DNA from: Tuctoria greenei
Taxonomy: Eukaryota > Streptophyta > Magnoliopsida > Poales > Poaceae
DNA: 64,000 bases
Reading direction: 5' to 3'
Assembly: GCA_036927565.1 (NCBI GenBank)
Contig: JAYESD010000010.1
Span: 41,781,298 to 41,845,297 of the forward strand
Of this stretch, positions 46,880 through 57,570 are shown piece by piece. Under the pieces are notes generated by a model, which saw only the letters and a list, made by a program, of their open reading frames with translations, searched no databases and was not told where the DNA came from. The first letter of the stretch is position 1. The number at the start of each line of letters is the position of its first letter. Position numbers and translations under genes: made by a program.

Positions 46880-47640
46880 GACTAGTAATGAAAGTAAATA
46901 CAACAGCAAATAGAATAATCCTAGCAGTTGCTAAGAGGTGGTAGGACACAATCACTTCCTCACTAGCAAGAAATCAAGCTCTTACAAGTTCTTACCACGC
47001 GATGCAGGAGGTGCTGACAAACAGCAAGAACAACAAACGGTGGCTGCCAGCACAACCATAGGTGTTGTAGATGACTTTTTGGAGTTGTAGGAGGCTACTA
47101 GAAATAAGTTGCACAAAGAAACAGCTAGTACCGCATTAGTCACAACAACTTGAATAAACGTACCAAGATGGTACTGTGCTGATCCTAGTCTAAACCGTGA
47201 TAGAGACGCGAGCTGGTACTCCACGTGATTTTAAATTTACTGTAGTAGAAAAGTTCGGACAGCACGAACGTTGTGCTTTAACAAAACGTTCAAAACAGCC
47301 ATGAGAACTCCGAAACTAGAAATAAATGTTACACAAACTGTTTCCTTTTTCTTGCATATCCGTGCGACTTTTCTTTAGCACTTGCCTTCTTCTCAACTTT
47401 GGGTAGATAATGAAAATGGATTGAGAACAAAGTGATATGAACTCGAAACTCTAGCGGTGAAAAACTGAGGACCAGCAACTCGACACAAAAAGGCAACCGT
47501 GAATTCAGCAAGTCAAGAGCTAAGTAGCCAAGCAAAAGGCTCAAAGTGTTTTAGGATATTTAGAGCGAACTTTTGTAGGCAAAAGTGGACTGTAGGTAAA
47601 TGAAGAACAAGGAGAAAGAAATCTCTCACCGAGCAAAATG
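46880..47640 (-). other. Element E leader
   Basis: Untranslated leader between PBS and gag. It shares stretches with the leader of A but has no 24-bp repeat. No gene. Confidence 0.7.
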
Positions 47641-47655
47641 AAATCTGATACCACT
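47641..47655 (-). other. Primer binding site, element E
   Basis: On the minus strand AGTGGTATCAGATTT follows the LTR, close to that of element C. Confidence 0.85.
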
Positions 47656-48579
47656 TGATGAACGCAACGGGTACGGGGGATGCCCTATCTTTCGATGAGA
47701 GATGTTAGTGGTGAACGAATTTGGTGGAGGTCGACGTTGGCTGCCCAACTACCACAGCCAGAATGGTGTGGCGCCTTGAGCGACAGTTACACAGTCCCCT
47801 GATAACTACGATTTAGGTGGAGGTTGACATTGTGCTACCCGACTACAACAACCACAAGGGTGCTGCACCTTATCAATAGCTACACCGGCTCCTGTTGTTG
47901 TTGTTCTTGCCGTTCAAAGAACAGCCTTAAACCTGCAAGCAAACGAAGAACAAGCAAGAACAAGGTAACAAGCAAACACTCACGGGTGTGATAAGTTGGA
48001 GTTCTGATTCAAGTAATTGGAAGGTCTTGTCGACACTTGCATTACAAGGAAGTAGCAATGTATAAAGTTATAGAAAACAAAACCCAAGTTTTTCCTATGG
48101 CTGCTAGTTGCTTATAAAGAGGAGTAAGACTAGAACTCAGGATGGAGTCACGAGTCTTGTTCGACCTTTTCTGTGCAGCTTAAGCATCATCTGCCTTTGA
48201 TTCTTGATCCAATGGCAAGTAGATGAAGAGACCTTTCCAGCAAGTACTTATTTGCATTAAGCAACCTTGGGAGTTGAAAGTAATGCCCCTTTTAAGCTGG
48301 TTCTTGCTGCAGTTATGAGGACCCCTCGGGTGGAGCAACCTTCATTGCATTATTCCCTCCATTCCTCCTAGCTAGATGAATTACCAAGCACCTAATAATA
48401 ACAAGGTCATCACAAGGCTTTAATAGTTCCCCATTTGAAGGATAATTTGAACATCCAGGAATGAATTCACCTGATAATTAAGTTCACGTGCACAAGCGCG
48501 TGTCATTGGACCTTGATTAGCTGCAAGTGGTGAATGGGCTGCTGTTTTGGTTGTATGAACGGTAGTGATGTCCTCATCA
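47656..48579 (-). repeat. Element E 5' LTR
   Basis: This 924-bp LTR starts TGATGAGGACATCACTACCG in element orientation and ends GTTCATCA. The CR-type tail (GPMTRACARELNYQVNSFL) is coded here too. The right end at 48579 cuts a CACTA-type gene. Confidence 0.85.
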
Positions 48580-49340
48580 CCTAGGATAGCAATAAGTTGG
48601 TCATTCTCCCTCTTCGGCATGAAGAGACCCTTGTCTTTCTTTTCAATTACTTCTTTCAATCATTGTTTTACTTCGTTCACAAAGTTCAGCTTCGCAAGTT
48701 TGCCCTCACTGGTCAGACCTGACCGAGCTAACACGCACCGCCTAATTTGCTCATTGCAGCCTTGTACCAGGTGGGGATTGCCTGTGCTGACAGTGTCCTC
48801 TATTATCTTATTCCATTTCTCAACTATGGGTGCATATCCGATAGACCCCAACTCATCGTGGTATGTGTTCTTCTTTGCAAGCTCGAACCTAGCTTGTCTT
48901 AGGGCTTTAGCCACATGTTTGGTCTTTTGACGAACAAATTCATGCCACTGAGCTTGCGTGATTTTTCCCATCTTCTTAGTGCTAGAGATATTATTGTCCT
49001 TAACATAAGCATTTACTTCGCTCTTCCAGCCATGAAAATTCTTGCCGCAAGAGGTGAATGTTGCTTTCTTTACAACTTCTTCCGTGCCTTTTGATAACTT
49101 GAATTGTTTCTTCAACTTCTCCAACAACTCGTTCTTGCCCCCGTCAGGGAATTTTCTCAAATTGTCCGTTGTGAGCAGCACAAACGCTCTAACAAGACGA
49201 CTGCATGCATTTCGGTACATTGTAACAACATCAAGCAGTTCTTGGGGAAGCCCACCTTCACTGTCACTAGTTTTGTATATGATACCTTGTGGACCCTTAT
49301 TTGCATCTCGTTGCCCTCGTTTTCGCTATAGTGAACCCGA
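48580..49340 (-). pseudogene. CACTA accessory transposase relic (Transposase_24 / Ptta-En/Spm-like)
   Basis: On the minus strand a frame runs 49220-48660, with GGLPQELLDVV-type sequence just upstream (about 49270-49230, another frame). It contains LRKFPDGGKNELLEKLKKQF, FHGWKSEVNAYV, ITQAQWHEFVRQKTKHVAKA, a stretch ending NTYHDELGSIGYAP, and near the end RENDQLIAIL after one stop at 48660. The W-x-x-W/WK...QW...K.N...H..G pattern is that of plant Transposase_24 proteins encoded beside TNP2 in CACTA elements; members are thought to bind subterminal repeats. The C-terminus is cut by element E at 48579. Family assignment is from motif recall. Confidence 0.55.
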
Positions 49341-50334
49341 TGATTCAACCATTGGAGAACCTTCTATGAGTTTTGGAGCTGAAGGCACCTCGTTCTCTTG
49401 GAAATTAAACTATATAGAAAAGAATTAAAAGAATTCATTTACTTCACAACCAACATTAACTTAAACAATAATATTTGCGATTTATTAGATAGGACAAGTA
49501 CCATACCTCATCGATTCGGGTCAACGTCTTCTGAAGTATTTTTAGTTTTTATATTTGGAAACGGATCTGATGGATTGTGATACTAGCCTGAACTACTGGG
49601 GTCACTAAACTCAATAGTGTGGACTTCATTGTTACTACCAGCACCGTCGCCTTGCGAGACGGTCTTCTTAGGGCTTTTCATGTTAGTACTGATAAGACAA
49701 AAGATGTGTCCCACATTAATGTAAGGTACAAGAATATAAGCTCTAATGGTGTCATCATCTTTTACTATATCATCTAGATATTATTCTGAGGCTTTCAGAA
49801 AAAACTGAATCACAATTCTACAAAGACGGTTTTACATATGAATGCAACCCACATGCTACAAGACTTAAAATAGAATACTTAGCATTGACAAAGGATATAG
49901 TACACTTAAATACTCATAGCACAAAACATCTAAACTCAAGAAAATTGCCTCATACTTAGCACTAATTTCCAATGCTGAAAACAAAATAATAACAAATTAC
50001 TTAAAATGAACCAATGACACATAGAGGCGGTGTGAGGAGATGAGGGAGGCAGCAGCTCACGGGGAGGCGGTGACGCACGATGAGAGAGCATGCAGGGAGG
50101 AAAGGAGGTGGTGCAGGGTGGAGGGAGGCAGCACAGGTTGGATGAAGGCGCGGGGGTACGACAGCGTCGATGCCAGCTGGGGAGAAAAAAGGGAGGACGA
50201 ATGTGTATAGGGACGGCGACAGCGCACAGTGAGGGAGCACCCAAGGAGGGAGGGAGGTGGCGCAAGGAGGAGGGAGGCGGCATGGGGAGGAAGAAGGCGC
50301 TGGGTGTGGTGGTTATGGTTTTGGAAGGGGACAG
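49341..50334. other. Intergenic part of the CACTA region, GC-rich from 50030
   Basis: The stretch 49341-50000 is AT-rich with no recognisable gene. The stretch 50030-50334 is purine-rich on the plus strand (GGAGG runs). Proline- and serine-rich open frames on the minus strand come from this composition. Confidence 0.45.
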
Positions 50335-50980
50335 AAAGGGGAGGAGGGAAGCGTACAGGGACGGTGATGGCGATAGGGAATGGCAACGAGAGCAAAGACG
50401 ATGAGGACGATGCTAGGCAGCAAGGTTTAGGTGGCGACGGGGCTCGGCGGTGAGGGCGAGGACGGTGCTCAGCGGTGAGGGCTTGGCGGCAAATGATAAT
50501 TTTGGCAGCCTGACGGTGTCTATGTAAAATCTTCTGGGTTAGGTTTTCGCGAGGAGCTATTATATATGCACCCATCTCCACAAGCGATGTTTAGTAAAGC
50601 CTGCCTGTGAAGATCTATTAGCGCAAGCATGGTTTAACAGGAGACCCGCCTATGAAGAACTATTAGCACAGGCGATTGTTCGCATCCGAGCCGCGTGTGA
50701 AAATTGACGACTATATAAGGTGTCGCTCGGGCACCGCAAAAACCTTACGCGGAATATTTCACATCGATACTATTAGGCTGCCAAAATTTTTATTTGCCCC
50801 GAGCCTTCACCGTCGCCGTCCTCTCCCTCATCACTAAGTCCCATCGCCGTCCTCGCCCTCGACACTGAGTGTCATCATCCTCGCCATCTTCACCCTCACT
50901 TTCCTCATCCTCACTCTTGTCGACAATCCCCTTCGCGGTCGTTGTCCCTGTACGCGTCTCGGCTCCCACCTCCCTTCTCT
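50335..50980. repeat. Imperfect inverted repeat with divergent TATA boxes
   Basis: The left arm (about 50335-50565) and right arm (about 50711-50980) are inverted copies. Anchors are GGCAAAT...TTTTGGCAGCC at 50487-50510 against GGCTGCCAAAA...ATTTGCC at 50776-50798, and GCGTACAGGGAC (50351) against GTCCCTGTACGC (50944). Each arm has a TATA-like box at its inner end, pointing outward (TATATAAT on the minus strand near 50560; TATATAAG at 50712). The 145-bp centre holds CACTA-like subterminal repeats (CGCCTGTGAA, CGCCTATGAA). The arms resemble a promoter plus 5' leader present twice, one copy facing the accessory gene and the other TNP2. Confidence 0.7.
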
Positions 50981-52482
50981 CTATTTTTTTATTTTTAATT
51001 TTAAACTTGGCAATAAATGAGAATAAAATTATATCTCTTTTTATTTTTTTTAGTTTGACATAAAAGATGGATCGCTGAGTGTGAATGTACAATAGGCCAG
51101 GACATGATCCTATGTACATTCAAAATGTTGCAAACTTTATTCAAGCATCCAAGACACATGCGAAGATGCAAAAGACAGATGACATATTATGTCTATGTAT
51201 CAACTGCAAAAATAAGATTGCTCAGACAAATACTATAGTAATCCAATCTAATTTGGTGAAAAGAGGTTTAAAAAATCATACACAATATGGACAAAGCATG
51301 GTGAGTTAGATACATGAAGTGGATAATTATGACGATAGAGGTTCTGATGGCGATAATGCTCATTTCGATTATAGTAGTGAAAATCAAGATGATGATGATG
51401 ACGACGATGATGAGTTTGATTGCGAGGAGATGTTGTGTCACATCAAACCACATGTACTAATTTCTATGGGATCAAGTAAAAGTTTATGTAAATTTGAGAC
51501 ATTACAAAATGCGTCAAAGGAGCTTCTATATGATGAATCAAAGGGTTGTGATAAAGAGTTAATTGCGTTTCTCTAATCTTTTGAATCTTCTAGTAGAAAT
51601 TCTTCCAAATTCCAAAAAACTTCCCAGAAGCACTTATAAAGCAAAGAAACTTCTTTGCCCAATGTCACTAGGTGTGACAAAAATATACGCTTGTGTGAAA
51701 CTTTGTATTCTATATAGTAACGAGCACGAGCTCGCAAATAGATGCCCCATCTATGTTAGTACATACAACAAATACTACAATCACCAGTATGTTACCAAAA
51801 TGGATAAGAATTAGAAGATAAGGAAGATTTTATCGGCCCTGAAGGTGACAATGATGATACTTTTGATGATGCAGACAGGAAGAATAAGAGAAAGATTTTT
51901 ACCTTGATGATGTGGTAGCTTCCAGTAATTAGTCGCTTGAAGCATTTGTTCTCAAACCCTAGGAAGACTGAACTTATGCGTTAGCATTCCGAGCAGCACA
52001 GGAAGGATGAAAAAACATATTCGACACCCGATGCAACACAATGGAAAAAATTGATATCCAGTATCAAGAGTTTTCAAAAGAAATCAGAAATGTAAGGATT
52101 ACATTGGGTACAGACAGAATGAATTTGTTTGGTGGTAAAAAGGAGCATACACATCACATGGCATGTGGTCTTAGCAATGTACATCCTGCCGACCTGATTG
52201 TGTCAAAAGTAAATACCTTTTGTTATTTATTCTTATCCAAGGTCGGAAACAAGGTGGTGTCAAAATTGATGTGTTTCTGGAACCTCTAATTTAGGATATG
52301 GCGAAGCCGTGGAATGAAGGGGTACGTACATGGGACGAGTACAAACGGGAGTATTTCACGCTAAGAACAATGATATTCATTACCGTCCATGATTATCCTA
52401 GACTCTTTACATTATTGGGACAAATGAAAGAGAAGAAAGGTTGTGTAAGGTGCGAGGATGGAACTGTTTTTTTGTACGTCAC

Positions 52483-52798
52483 TGTGACACTCTGATTTTC
52501 GAGTTTTGGCAAATTAAAAACTTAAATGGGAATTTAGAATTAATAATAGGAAAAAATTGTTTTTATAAGAACTAATATTAAATATATGCATCTCATCTTG
52601 CATTTTGCATTTATCATCAAGTATTGAAAATTAATTACCAAAATAAATACGCTAAAAGTAATTTATTTGCCATAATGAATATGAGATGGAAGAAATAGAT
52701 GAAATTAAATATACATATGTATATAATATTTTAATATGATGAATATCTTGGGCACACATACACTGCACTTGGTTCATTTTTGAGAACCGGTTGTCACA
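52483..52798 (+). repeat. Element H 5' LTR
   Basis: This 316-bp AT-rich LTR is about 93% similar to 54184-54502. Confidence 0.88.
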
Positions 52799-54183
52799 AA
52801 TTGGTATCAGAGCCGTGTCGATTGTAGGACACAAGCCTAGGTAGAATGGACACCACAAAGCACATAGAAACTATTTTCTACAATTCTATTTTCAAATTAC
52901 TTGTTGCTGCATTTTATTTTTGCCGATTCATCCACTATTAAGTGTTGTTTTCTACTGTGTCTCTCTTGCTAATTCAGCTACACTTTGAGCTACTTGCTGG
53001 TGCGTATATTTTGTTTTTCTTAATAATATTTCCTTGAGAAATGTATATGTTTTGCTGCTGCAGTACCTTGAATATTTGCTCTTTGCTCACTACTGTGTTT
53101 TCCTGTTTTTCCTCTCTTTTTGCTGCTGCAACCCCTGTGTCTTTCCCTTCTCTTTGCTGCTGCATTTTAAAACACTCTCCACTAATTTTTTTTCTTATTC
53201 CCACATATGTTTGCTACTGCGCATAAATTGAATTTTCCGCTTCTTCCTCGCTGCTCCGTTCTCTATTCTTGTCCATCCTTGGTGCTGAATATTTTCATGA
53301 CATGCGCATCTTGCACCGGTACACATAGAGCATGAACAAACTACCCATAAGGATGACCGCACCCCAGCTTGCTCTTTCAAAAAAGATATAGAAGAAGTAA
53401 AATCAAAGGAAAAACTTGTAAAGCATACACTTCAGGTTGATAACCTTCTGGACACAAAGAGTGGAGAGTCAAAGTTTGGATCTTCGCCACAAGTCAAGTT
53501 CATGTGAAGCACATCACCGGCTTGGCAAGCCGCTCGTGAAGATCCGGAAAGCCGAAATCATTCTTCACCCCACCAAGATTGCCACCTTGAACCTGCCTTA
53601 AACTCGTTTCGAAAAAAAAATAGAATGCCTTCTCCTTTCCATAACCCAATAAATTTATAACTCTTAAATTAGGATTTAAGTCTAATCTTGGTTAATCTGT
53701 ATGAAATGCTTAGTACGTTAGTGCGCTAGATGTGGTGGTGCGATGACTATTTGAATGCTTGCTTGTATGTTTGTGTGTTTGGATGTGCATTGTGGAACAC
53801 TTTTATATATACCCACATCCTTATCCAATAATGCATTATTTAGGATCATTTACCTTGGTGCATGCATATAGGTTGGGATTCCTTCTATCTTCCTTTGTTT
53901 TCATCTCTACTCCAGCGGAAGATGGTCACAACTAGAAGAATCACTATCCCAGACGAAGCTACAAGGGAGCGTGAAGATGTTATCAAGAGTTTTCTCATCT
54001 CTTCTTCAATCCGTCCAAACCTCGAGGACGAGGTTCCTTTTAAAGGGGATAGATTGTAACATCCTGAAAATTCCAAACTTGGCTAATTCAAATATAAAAG
54101 GGAATTTAAAATTTTTGTTTCCAGATCTCTTCTTCAACTCATCCGAATCTCGAGGGCGAGATTCATTTTAAGAGGGGTATAAT

Positions 54184-54502
54184 TATGACACCCTGATTTT
54201 TGAGTTTCGGCAAATTAAAAACTTAAATGGGAATTTAGGGTTAATAATAGGAAGAAAATGTTTTTATAAAGAAAATATTAAATATATGCACCTCATCTTG
54301 CATTTTGCATTTATCCTCAAGTTTTGAAAATTAATTACTGAAATAAATATGCTAAAAGTAATTTATTTGCCATAATGAAAATGAGATGAAAGAAATAGAT
54401 GAAGCTGAATATACATATATATATATATAATATTTTAATATGATGAATATCCTGGGCACACATACACTGCACTTGGTTCATTTTTCAGAATTGGGTGTCA
54501 CA
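54184..54502 (+). repeat. Element H 3' LTR
   Basis: Preceded by the purine tract TTTTAAGAGGGGTATAATTA. The first bases read TATGACAC, one change from the inverted end of the 5' LTR. Confidence 0.88.
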
Positions 54503-56110
54503 CTCACTTCATCTAGAAAGATGGTGTACATGAGACACCGATGATTCTTGACACATAAACACATTTACCAGAAGATGAAAGAACAATTTGATACAAAATC
54601 CAATAAAAAACCTGCACCAAAACCCTACAGTGGAAAACTCGTGTTTCAGAATGGTCATGAACATCCTGGTTGCTTTCCGTAAGGGCAAAAAATGTAATGG
54701 AACAAAGAGGAAGAAAACTACATCTTTGACTTATAAATTTGACACGACTTTCAAGAAACAATTGATTTGTTCAATTATCTTATGTACAGGAAGGACTTGG
54801 AAATTTGTCATAGTATTGATTTGATGCACGTTACAAAGGATGTATTTGACATCATCACTGGAACCCGTGCTGGACATGCTGAGGAAAACAAAGGACGAAT
54901 TAAGATCACATATAGACCTAGTAAATCTTGATATCAGACCAGAGCTTCAACCGATATATAAAGGCAATGGAAAGCATTACCTTCCCCCATCGAGCTACAA
55001 CTTGACACTATAGGAGAAAAAGATAATTTTGAATGCTTGCGTGGGATCAGACTGCTCACAAGTTTCTCATCCAATATCAGCAAACTAGTCTCGATGAAAG
55101 ACTTGTCTTTATTCAGCTATAATTCTCACGAGTGTCACATGATGATGACAGTGTTCCTCGCCATTGCAATAGGGGTCATCATACCAGAGCATAAAAGTTG
55201 TCATCACACGTTTGTGTTACTTCTTCAATATAGTATCGCAAAAGGTGATAGCATGTGACGACTTAGACTATTTGAAAACGTACATCGTCGAGACTATGTG
55301 CAAGCTTGAGATGTGTTTCCCACAATCATTTTTTTGATATGCAAGTACACCAAATCATACATCTTGTGAATCAAATAAAAGCATTGGGGCCCCTATATTT
55401 ACATCATATGTTTCCATTGGAGCGATATTTGGGAGTATTAAATGGTTATGTGTGGAATTATGTTCACCCAGGGGGTTCAATTATGGAAGGATACACTACT
55501 GAAGATATGATTGAGGTTTGTGCTAATTGCATCAAAGATGGAAAACAGATAGGTGTGCTTATGCGAGTACATGAGGGTCGACAACATGGGAGAGGCAAAA
55601 TGGGTAAGAAAACTTTTATCCTTCAGGATTACTTAGTACATTTTGCACATTTTGGTGTATTACAACAATTCACTATAGCTGAGCGGCACATCGAGGAACA
55701 CCAAATTGAGCTTCGTAGAGAACCAAGGCCGCGGAGAGGACTGGATCATGAGAAAGCACAGTACCCGTTTCATTGAATGGTAAATGGATAAAAATATACC
55801 ATACGGAGACTCTTTAGAAGAGGCAACAATGAAGAAGTTAGCTTGTGGACCATCTCCTTTGGTGACATCATGGAAAGCATATGCATCAATGGGTACATAT
55901 TTTACACTAAGAAAAAAAGATAGTAAGAGTGTTGCACAAAATAGTGGCATTCGTATAGAGGCTTATGATCCACAAGGGCAGAAGACCTCATACTTCGGGT
56001 TCATAGAGGAAATATGGAAACTCGATTATGGCGAAAGAATGCAAATGCCCAACTGTCAATGGGTCAAACATCCTGATGGTGTGAAAGTGGACAACTACGG
56101 GCGGTTACTG

Positions 56111-56247
56111 GTAGACTTGAAGAAATCATCAGAGGTATTGGCTTATCACGGGCAGTTATTAAATCGTTCGACATCACAGGCGTATTTTTTAATGGACCAC
56201 CTGTGTAAAAAATCGACGCGCCTATGGAAATGCTTTTTGTTGTAGTG
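56111..56247 (+). repeat. Right terminus of the CACTA element
   Basis: Subterminal motifs (ATCACAGGCG, CCACCTGTG, CGCGCCTATGG) lead to the end TTTTTGTTGTAGTG at 56247. Read inward on the minus strand this is CACTACAACAAAAAGC, a CACTA terminal inverted repeat. TNP2 coding similarity runs almost up to it. The flanking triplet GAT (56248-56250) would be the target duplication; its partner was not found. Confidence 0.7.
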
Positions 56248-56452
56248 GATGGTGTATCTTACCTCTTACCTAATGTTGGAGCATCGTTTCTGTATATAAT
56301 AACAAGTATGTTAGCTTGGCCACCTTGAGTAACAAAGCTATTATAGACCTTATGTTGACATAGTGACTAATACTCACTCGACTACTTCTAAGTTTTCAAA
56401 AATAGGATCTTTTCAAGCATGTTATTCCCAATGCGTCTCTGATACCAGTCTC
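56248..56452 (-). other. Element F leader and primer site
   Basis: On the minus strand TGGTATCAGAGACGCAT (56447-56431) is a methionine-tRNA primer site. The following leader matches the G leader (37640-37790), for example CCTATTTTTGAAAACTT and AAGCTAACATACTTGTTA. It is cut at 56248 by the CACTA terminus. Confidence 0.75.
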
Positions 56453-56695
56453 TGAGAATCAGGGATCCTGACATATAGGAATCACAGAGGATGGTGTTGT
56501 ACGATGCGACACCCAACAACACACAAGAAGAGATATGATAAAATACAAACTTCTATTGATATAAACAACAAAAGTTTTCAATACTTAATGTACAATAGAA
56601 GTCAAAGTATCATAAATCAAACTCTCAGCCTAAGATATGCAAAAGTCAAGATGTCCATCACAGGGACGCTTCACACTAGCAATACACAAGGCGAC
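56453..56695 (-). repeat. Element F 5' LTR, terminal segment
   Basis: This is about 80-85% similar by eye to 1720-1960 in the same orientation and to the inverse of about 37390-37630. It is cut at 56695 by the LTR of element I. Confidence 0.7.
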
Positions 56696-57532
56696 TGTCA
56701 GTACCCTGCGTACCAGGCTCCCCACGATACCACAAGAAAATCCATGGAGTTCCACCTGTACAAGTTGAAGACCTCTGAAGGCTCCACGTGTCCCGCAGCA
56801 CTAGACCCACCTCCCTCATTAGGGTAGCTCTGGCGCTGCAACGTGTAAAGCAAGGCCGGACCTAACTCCTTGTACAGGAAAGCTTCGGTCGTGTCACGTG
56901 TCGAGTGGCCCCAGACCTAACCCCCAGTAGAGGCAAGCTCTGGTGCTGCCACGTGTACAACGGCTCCGGACCTGCCTCCCCATAGTGGGAAGCTCCAGAG
57001 CTGCCACGTGTCAAGCCTTCGGACCTAAGTCTGCAACGGGAAGATCGACGGAGCTCCAACGATGCAAACATTCAAGGGGTAGTTAAAGCAACCGTTACAA
57101 GACCTGATTAAGTGTCATTGATGCTATGTGAATGACACACGATAAGGGACCTTTAGTATCGGTAACACTGCCATTAAGGCGCGTTATCACACTATTAATC
57201 ATTCTTAATACATACAGATGGAGTATTAGGTAACTAAAACCACTGGGGCCACATCTCAGGTCAGGCAGACAATATAACGGCCAGTCCTTGGACTATAAAA
57301 GGGCTACACTGTACGGTACAAATGAACAAGTCCAATCAAGCGCTCATATACACAGACTCATACATACGACAACAATCCGTGGAGTAGGATATTACGCTCA
57401 GGCGGCCCGAACCACGTAAAAATCGTCGTGTCACTGTCTTGTTCATAATCTCACACGCGTCCCAACCAATCACGAACCTCCGCAGACTATGATCTAGTAG
57501 TATTGATGGAATGTCGATCACACACTTAGACA
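56696..57532 (+). repeat. Element I 5' LTR
   Basis: Starts TGTCAGTACCC and ends CTTAGACA. The first half has about five diverged repeats of about 60 bp with CACGTGT cores (56787-57010). CTATAAAAGGG at 57293-57303 is the probable TATA box. Confidence 0.8.
57293..57302 (+). promoter_or_regulatory. TATA box of element I LTR
   Basis: CTATAAAAGG lies 230 bp before the LTR end and downstream of the CACGTGT repeats. Confidence 0.65.
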
Positions 57533-57552
57533 TTTGGCGCGCCAGGTAGGGG
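57533..57552 (+). other. Primer binding site, element I
   Basis: TTTGGCGCGCCAGGTAGGGG follows the LTR. I know this form from Tat/RIRE2-like elements. It differs from the methionine-tRNA sites elsewhere in the window; I do not assign the tRNA. Confidence 0.75.
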
Positions 57553-57570
57553 GCAGCCTGAGATTTTGAG

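Larger units (their letters stand above)
52483..54502 (+). mobile_element. Element H: short non-autonomous LTR retrotransposon
   Basis: This 2020-bp element has LTRs of 316 and 319 bp ending in perfect 8-bp inverted repeats (TGTGACAC / GTGTCACA). The primer site AATTGGTATCAGAGCC follows at 52799-52814. The internal region is about 1.4 kb without pol. Target duplication: GTCAC at 52478-52482 and CTCAC at 54503-54507 (one change), and removing H restores the TNP2 frame. One short frame (53922-54059) starts like a Tekay-type gag (MVTTRRITIPDEATRERED) and ends like the pol tail (RPNLEDEVPFKGDRL), a large internal deletion. Confidence 0.88.
51067..56110 (+). pseudogene. CACTA TNP2-type transposase, split by element H
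   Basis: The reading starts at ATG 51067; codons 4 and 6 are TGA where the family has tryptophan. The N-terminal transposase-associated domain follows (MYNRPGHDPMYIQNVANFIQ, LCLCINCKNK), then an acidic stretch of eight aspartates and the TNP2 region (PRSTYKAKKLLCPMSLGVTK, LYSNEHELANRCP; VRITLGTDRMNLFGG; WNEGVRTWDEYKREYF, VHDYPRLFTLLGQ). After H (52483-54502) the frame resumes with KMVYMRHR. MHVTKDVFDIITGT, then SSNISKLVSMKDL and the DUF4218 block (LVNQIKALGPLYLHHMFPLE, YVWNYVHPGGSI) come next. DUF4216 is at about 55920-56110 (NSGIRIEAYDPQGQKTSYFG, NCQWVKHPDGVKV). At least ten stops or shifts. Introns were not modelled. In life it would bind the element ends and cut DNA. Confidence 0.88.
1720..56695 (-). 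mobile_element. Element F: old Tekay-like Gypsy element, outermost layer of the nest
   Basis: F reads on the minus strand. Its pieces are a 5' LTR end (56695-56453), PBS and leader (56452-56248), gag start (38965-38651), rest of gag (34022-33119), PR-RT-RNase H (33118-31251), integrase and chromodomain (31250-29745), and a 3' LTR split into 29744-26856 and 2116-1720. Every gap is filled by a recognisable insertion: A with B and C in the 3' LTR, G in gag, and CACTA with D, E and H in the leader. The 5' LTR breaks off where element I begins, so F should continue past the right edge. The orientation and order of all pieces agree. Joining the 56-kb LTR to this element, rather than to another copy of the family, is inference. 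Confidence 0.55.

Noticed and set aside
49936..50581. Proline-rich minus-strand frames
   Set aside because: They come from the purine-rich arm of the inverted repeat and its flank; no domain is present.
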